Source: an uncultured Brachyspira sp. (GTDB taxonomy: Bacteria > Spirochaetota > Brachyspiria > Brachyspirales > Brachyspiraceae). Taken from it: 37,592 nt of DNA. The DNA lies in assembly GCA_944392715.1 (NCBI GenBank), contig CALXXQ010000089.1, positions 1 through 37,592 of the forward strand, in the 5' to 3' direction. A model generated the notes under the pieces. That model worked only from the letters and a program-made list of their open reading frames with translations. It did not search any database and was not told the origin of the DNA. Made by a program: the position numbers and the translations under genes. Below, piece by piece: positions 33,592 to 37,592 of the stretch (within the stretch, counting starts at the first letter, position 1; the number at the start of each line of letters is the position of its first letter).

Positions 33592-33903
33592 ATGTATGCA
33601 ATCGTAGAAGTAAAAGGTAAGCAATACAAGGTAGAAAAAGGCCAAGATATCTTAATAGAATATCTAGGCGATGATGCTAAAGAAGCTCCTGAAATTAAAA
33701 CTCTTCTTCTTAAAAAAGATGATGAAAGTGTTTTAGTTGGGACACCTTATGTTGACGGCGTAAAAGTAAGTTCTAAAATAGTAGAAATGATGAAAGGCGA
33801 TAAAGTAGTTATAGGAAAACATAAAAGAAGAAAAGATTATAGAAGAAAAACAGGACATAGACATAAGTATCATAAAATTACTATTGAAGATATATCTCTT
33901 TAA
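33592..33903 (+). CDS. rplU: 50S ribosomal protein L21
   Basis: 103 residues: MYAIVEVKGKQYKVEKGQDI and the basic C-terminal signature KHKRRKDYRRKTGHRHKYHK are diagnostic of L21. It is first in the rplU-prp-rpmA operon. Its stop overlaps the next start (TAATG), which implies coupled translation. Confidence 0.97.
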   Translation: MYAIVEVKGKQYKVEKGQDILIEYLGDDAKEAPEIKTLLLKKDDESVLVGTPYVDGVKVSSKIVEMMKGDKVVIGKHKRRKDYRRKTGHRHKYHKITIEDISL

Positions 33904-34259
33904 TGGCTTCTATTGTTACTGTAATCTATAATAGCGAATCTATTTTAGAATGCATAACAGTTGAAGGTCATGCTGGTATTAAAAAATCTGGAGAAGGTTA
34001 TGAGGTATGTATAGCATTAAGTACACTTACCCAAGCCTTATATAGAGCTGTAACTGCTATAGTAGGTAATAGCTTTTTTAGATATAAAGTAAATAATGGT
34101 TTTTTGAGCTTAGAGTTTATAAATTATGATAAACTTGAAAGCGATAAAAAAAAAGAGTATAAAATAGTTAGTAATGGATATTTGATAGGTATAAAATCTT
34201 TAATTAGAGAGTATCCTGATTTTATAAAATATAAAGAGGAGTATAAAAATGGCACATAA
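33903..34259 (+). CDS. prp: Prp-type ribosomal-processing cysteine protease (DUF464)
   Basis: 118 residues between L21 and L27, the standard place for Prp. The catalytic pair is seen as H23 (VEGHAG) and C36 ([15 protein letters not shown]). In Firmicutes Prp cuts an N-terminal extension off L27. Here the L27 encoded next has no such extension, so the substrate is unclear. The gene overlaps rplU by one base and rpmA by 11 bp. The SD for rpmA lies inside its 3' end. Confidence 0.85.
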   Translation: MASIVTVIYNSESILECITVEGHAGIKKSGEGYEVCIALSTLTQALYRAVTAIVGNSFFRYKVNNGFLSLEFINYDKLESDKKKEYKIVSNGYLIGIKSLIREYPDFIKYKEEYKNGT

Positions 34260-34503
34260 AAAAGGTGGCGGAAGTTCTAAAAACGGACGCGATAGTCAAT
34301 CTAAACGTTTAGGCGTTAAAGTTTATGGCGGACAGAAAGTTATATCAGGCAATATTATAGTTAGACAAAGAGGAACAAAATTCCATGTTGGCAAAAATGT
34401 TGATATAGGTCGCGATCATACTATATTTGCTACTGCTTCTGGTTATGTTAAGTTCCATACTAACAAATTCGGAAAGAAAACTATTTCAGTTGTTGCTGAA
34501 TAA
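34249..34503 (+). CDS. rpmA: 50S ribosomal protein L27
   Basis: 84 residues: [28 protein letters not shown] is unmistakable L27, whose N-terminus reaches the peptidyl-transferase centre. The protein starts directly at MAHKKGG; the upstream frame has a stop (TAA at 34225) and no start before it, so no cleavable extension can exist. The SD is GAGGAG at 34236-34241. It is last in the operon and followed by a terminator. Confidence 0.97.
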   Translation: MAHKKGGGSSKNGRDSQSKRLGVKVYGGQKVISGNIIVRQRGTKFHVGKNVDIGRDHTIFATASGYVKFHTNKFGKKTISVVAE

Positions 34504-34526
34504 TAAAAAATATTTTATATAAATTT

Positions 34527-34564
34527 AATATCTCATCTGAACAATATGCATCAGTTGAGATATT
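34527..34564 (+). terminator. terminator of the rplU-prp-rpmA operon
   Basis: A 14-bp stem with one mismatch (AATATCTCATCTGA against TCAGTTGAGATATT) and a 10-nt loop, followed by TTTTTT. Confidence 0.85.
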
Positions 34565-34685
34565 TTTTTTATTTATAATATTTAATATTTTCTCAAAAAT
34601 CTATAATAAAATAGTTATATAATTATAATTTTATATCTTCACTTTATAGTATAGATGATTTTTTGAATAAGGATTTTTTAATAAT

Positions 34686-35921
34686 ATGTATGATTCTTAT
34701 TACAATAAAAAATATGACTTTAAAGAAATTACATATTCAAAATCTTTTCCTAATTTACATAAATATCCAGCTGCTATGCTGCCTCAAATAGGTATAGAAA
34801 TATTAAAAGAATTAAATATAAAAAATGGTAAATTATTGGATCCATATTGCGGAAGCGGATCATCATTTATATCTGCATTAGAATCTAATATATTTGATTT
34901 TGAAGGATATGATTATAATCCATTAGCTATATTAATATGTAAGGTAAAGTTCACTAAAATTAATATAGATGATTTAATTATGGAATATAATCGAATAAAA
35001 GAAAATATTTATAATGATAAATATTTTTATGGTATAAAAGATGAATTAGAAAATTATATTCCCCAATTTAAAAATATAGATTATTGGTATTCAAAAAATG
35101 TGCAGATAAAATTAGCATTAATAAAACATATAATTCTTAATATTAACAATAATGATATTAAAAATTTTATGCTTCTTGTATTTTTAGATGCTGCTAGAAC
35201 TTTTTCTTATACAAGAAATAATGAGTTTAAATTATATAAAATTAAAGAAGAAGATATATTATCTTTTGATGAAGATGTCAATTCTTATTTTTTAGATAAA
35301 TTAATGAGTAATATAGAATTATATAAAAATTATTATTATAAATATTTCAGTAATAAAATTAATGCTTTATTTTATAATGAAGCTTTTTATAAAAAGAATG
35401 AATATTTTGATATTGTATTAACCAGTCCTCCATATGGCGATAGCAGAACAACAGTTGCTTATGGTCAATTTTCTTTTTTTGCTAATATATGGTCGGATAA
35501 TACTGAAGCTAGAAAAATAGATAATATATTAATGGGCGGAAAAAATAAAAAATAGCTATTAAATGATTCTATTATATCAGAACAAATATATAATATTAAT
35601 AAAATAGATGGCAAGAGGGCTTTTGAAGTATCATCATTTTATATGGATTTAAGAGACTCAATTAAAACAGTTTCAGACAGTATTAATGATGGGGGATATG
35701 CTATATATGTTGTTGGAAATAGAGTTGTAAAGAATGAATATTTAAATACTGATAAATTTATTGCTGAAAGTTTTGAAAAAGAAAATTTTAAACATTTATT
35801 TACATACAAGAGAAATATCAATAATAAAAGAATGCCTCTAAAAAATTCACCTGCAAATAAAAAGGGGATATTATCTAATACAATGACAGAAGAATTTATA
35901 GTTGTATTGAGGAAAACTTAA
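34686..35921 (+). pseudogene. SPPY-type DNA methyltransferase split by one in-frame TAG
   Basis: The N-terminal part (289 residues) has KSFPNLHKYPAAMLPQIG, motif I LLDPYCGSGSSFISALES and catalytic motif IV DIVLTSPPYGDS. SPPY is typical of cytosine-N4 enzymes. At 35553-35555 a TAG stops the frame after MGGKNKK. The same frame then stays open to 35921 and still reads as the rest of the family (KIDGKRAFEVSSFYMDLRDSI, YAIYVVGNRVVKNEYL, FIVVLRKT). One base change, for example GAG or AAG to TAG, explains it; the frame is not shifted. The product is probably truncated and inactive, unless the stop is read through. No restriction enzyme is adjacent. The SD is AAGGA. Decay looks recent, as no other lesion is seen. 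Confidence 0.82.
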
Positions 35922-35922
35922 T

Positions 35923-35949
35923 TTGACATTTTATTTATTTTAGTATAAT
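35923..35949 (+). promoter_or_regulatory. promoter of selD
   Basis: Exact TTGACA (35923-35928) and TATAAT (35944-35949) boxes, 15 bp apart (slightly short). They lie right after the methyltransferase remnant and about 33 bp before the selD start. Confidence 0.6.
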
Positions 35950-35982
35950 TTTTTCATTAATATTAAATTGGTAGGTGTTTAT

Positions 35983-37059
35983 ATGAATAATATTGCAAAT
36001 AATTCGGAAGAGAAAAAAGAACAAATTGAATTATTATCTTGTGCTTTGGAAGGAGGATGCTCTGCAAAAATCCCTCCTGATTTACTAGAAAAAACTCTTG
36101 CTCCTATTATGCAGATAAAAGTTGATTCTAATTTACTTTCAGATGTTGATATAGGAGATGATGCTGGAGTTTATAAAATATCAGATGATAATGCATTGAT
36201 ATTTACAGTGGATTATTTTCCCCCTGTTATAGCAGACCCTTATGGATTTGGACAAATTGCTGCATGCAACTCTATAAGCGATATTTATGCTATGGGAGGA
36301 GAGCCAAAATTAGCTTTGAATATTACTATGTTTCCAAAAGATGATTCTTTAAATATACTTGCTAATATGCTTAAAGGAGGGCAGGATAAGGCTTCTGAGG
36401 CTGGAGTATTGGTTGTAGGAGGACATACTATAACAGATGCTACTGTAAAATATGGAATGGCTGTTATTGGTTTTGCTAATCCTAATAAAATTACTACCAA
36501 TTCAGCGGCTAAAGAAGGAGATATTATAATACTTACTAAATCTCTTGGTACTGGTGCTTGTTTAGCTGCTATGAGGCAGGGACTTATAAAGGATAATGAT
36601 ATAGAAGATGTATTTGATTCTATGAAAACCTTAAATAAAAAGGCATGTGCTATTATGAATAAATATAATATAAAAAGTGCTACAGATATTACAGGATTTG
36701 GACTTATGGGGCATGCTTATAAAATGGCTAAGGCAAGCAATGTAAGTATAGAAATTCAATCATCTGCTTTACCTATGTTTAATAAAAGTTATGAAGTACT
36801 TGATATGGGATGCATACCTGGGGCTGCTTTTACCAATATGCGTTATGTTGGCGATAATATATTAGTTGATAATAATGTTGATTATAATTTGAAAATGCTT
36901 TCTTTTGATCCTCAAACTTCTGGCGGATTATTTATATGTGTTGATAAGGATAATGCTGAAAATATGCTTGCTGATTTATGGCGTGAAGGTATTGATTGTG
37001 CTTCTATTATTGGTAAAGTAAATAAAAAAGAAAAAGAATATATACATTTAATTAAATAA
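35983..37059 (+). CDS. selD: selenide, water dikinase (selenophosphate synthetase), Cys form
   Basis: Makes selenophosphate from selenide and ATP, the selenium donor for selenocysteine or selenouridine. The active-site segment EGGCSAKIPP holds C26 and K29, matching Cys17 and Lys20 of E. coli SelD; the enzyme has Cys, not selenocysteine. The ATP/metal motif is DIGDDAGVY (D59, D60), with GFGQIAACNSISDIYAMGG and GGHTI also conserved. The ~358-residue length is normal. I start at ATG 35983, with TAGGTG 5 nt upstream; an in-frame TTG at 35968 has no such site. Neither selA, selB nor tRNA-Sec is in the window. Confidence 0.94.
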   Translation: MNNIANNSEEKKEQIELLSCALEGGCSAKIPPDLLEKTLAPIMQIKVDSNLLSDVDIGDDAGVYKISDDNALIFTVDYFPPVIADPYGFGQIAACNSISDIYAMGGEPKLALNITMFPKDDSLNILANMLKGGQDKASEAGVLVVGGHTITDATVKYGMAVIGFANPNKITTNSAAKEGDIIILTKSLGTGACLAAMRQGLIKDNDIEDVFDSMKTLNKKACAIMNKYNIKSATDITGFGLMGHAYKMAKASNVSIEIQSSALPMFNKSYEVLDMGCIPGAAFTNMRYVGDNILVDNNVDYNLKMLSFDPQTSGGLFICVDKDNAENMLADLWREGIDCASIIGKVNKKEKEYIHLIK

Positions 37060-37115
37060 AGTTTCTATTATTGATTAAAAAACTATTCATAATTTTACTA
37101 ATTATCATTAAAAAA

Positions 37116-37147
37116 TTAGGGCCTACTTAATTAAAAGTAAGCCCTAA
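37116..37147 (-). terminator. terminator of the pyruvate phosphate dikinase gene
   Basis: TTAGGGCCTACT (37116-37127) pairs with AGTAAGCCCTAA (37136-37147) with one mismatch and an 8-nt loop. On the minus strand it runs into TTTTTAATG. Confidence 0.8.
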
Positions 37148-37175
37148 AGAACTATTTATATAAATATTTTATCGA

Positions 37176-37592
37176 TTATTTTTTCTTGCTAGTTGTTTTT
37201 TTAGCAGGAGCTTTCTTAGCAGCAGCTTTTTTAGGAGCACTTACTTTAGCAGCTGTTTTTTTAGCAGCAGCTGTTTTTGTAGTTTTAGCTTTAGCAGCTG
37301 ATTTTTTAGCTGGCTTAGAACTTATTATACCTTGAGCAGCAGCAAGTCTTGCTATAGGTACTCTATAAGGAGAACAGCTTACATAGTTAAGTCCTATATC
37401 ATAGCAGAACATAACTGTAGCAGGATCTCCTCCATGCTCACCGCAGATACCAACTGTTAGATTTTTATTAGCAGCTCTTCCTTTAGTAACACCTATTCTT
37501 AAAAGCTCTCCTATACCTTCTTGGTCTAATGATTGGAAAGGATCTTTTTCATATATTTCTTTATCAACATAATCTTTTAAGAATTTACCAGC
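37176..37592 (-). CDS. ppdK: pyruvate, phosphate dikinase, C-terminal part, with a Lys/Ala-rich tail
   Basis: The minus-strand frame is open from the window edge (37592) to the stop at 37176, so only the last 138 residues are seen. [43 protein letters not shown] is the conserved C-terminal PEP/pyruvate domain, with the catalytic cysteine in VSCSP. The enzyme interconverts PEP and pyruvate with ATP/PPi, as in anaerobic glycolysis. Where the enzyme normally ends, 46 further residues follow (codons 37179-37316) with about 18 Lys and 15 Ala, in PAKK/AAKK-like repeats as in histone H1. A terminator follows, so the tail is a true end of the gene. Confidence 0.92.
   Translation of the reverse strand, partial: AGKFLKDYVDKEIYEKDPFQSLDQEGIGELLRIGVTKGRAANKNLTVGICGEHGGDPATVMFCYDIGLNYVSCSPYRVPIARLAAAQGIISSKPAKKSAAKAKTTKTAAAKKTAAKVSAPKKAAAKKAPAKKTTSKKK

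Noticed and set aside
35553-35555. TAG read as pyrrolysine or another recoded residue
   Set aside because: Many genes here end normally and no recoding machinery or element is visible; a simple nonsense change is the more economical reading.
35643-35921. A separate 92-residue gene after the methyltransferase
   Set aside because: It has no SD, and the same frame is open back to the TAG at 35553 with methyltransferase-like residues, so it is the severed C-terminal part.
37176-37412. A small free-standing histone-H1-like protein starting at ATG 37412
   Set aside because: The frame continues without a stop to the window edge and encodes the conserved end of pyruvate phosphate dikinase; the ATG is an internal Met in the TVMFCYDIG segment.

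Overview
The window is a very AT-rich stretch of chromosome that looks like a spirochaete, most probably Brachyspira. This rests on recalled family features, not on a search. The supporting features are the base composition, a LysM protein paired with a coiled-coil lipoprotein, a giant acidic/TPR membrane protein resembling spirochaetal flagellar-collar proteins, the rplU-prp-rpmA order, and many genes starting GTG or TTG behind good Shine-Dalgarno sites. Almost all of it is coding, and no gene-free gap exceeds 300 bp. Both ends cut genes: a PD-(D/E)XK nuclease-like gene on the left and pyruvate phosphate dikinase on the right.

Left part (1-8000, + strand): the nuclease-like gene, a double-hairpin spacer, then rimO, clpX, an ECF sigma factor, a small membrane protein overlapping it by 4 bp, a strong terminator, and clpC. 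Two Clp unfoldases therefore flank a sigma/possible anti-sigma pair. The ClpX has about 240 extra N-terminal residues in place of the usual zinc domain.

Middle (8090-20617): a lipoprotein nuclease, the LysM protein and its lipoprotein partner, and a glutamate-synthase small subunit lie on the minus strand. Then come rpmB and an unusual IspH fused to a nine-helix UbiA-like membrane domain (+), a DUF4912 protein with a Lys/Ala-rich head (-), a chemotaxis receptor (+), a small exported protein (+), tRNA-Asn with a near-perfect promoter and terminator, and an AarF/UbiB kinase-like protein (-).

Right-middle (20697-31937): a phasin-like protein, a GTG-start small protein and a TM2 protein (-), then an orphan DNA methyltransferase with a nine-A tract at its start (+). 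The 3.8-kb acidic-repeat/TM/TPR gene follows (-), with an orphan ATP-synthase epsilon subunit, a coiled-coil membrane protein and a YbgC thioesterase upstream of it. Next is a + run of coaD (apparently leaderless), miaB and a phosphopantetheinyl transferase, then a FecR-domain exported protein.

Right end (31945-37592): a TPR-containing protein (-), rplU-prp-rpmA (+), a SPPY-type DNA methyltransferase split by one in-frame TAG, selD (Cys form), and the C-terminal end of pyruvate phosphate dikinase (-) carrying a histone-H1-like Lys/Ala tail.

The window is mostly housekeeping. The unusual parts are domain fusions and replacements (IspH-UbiA-like, ClpX, PPDK tail), two methyltransferases without visible nucleases of their own, and several regulatory palindromes.
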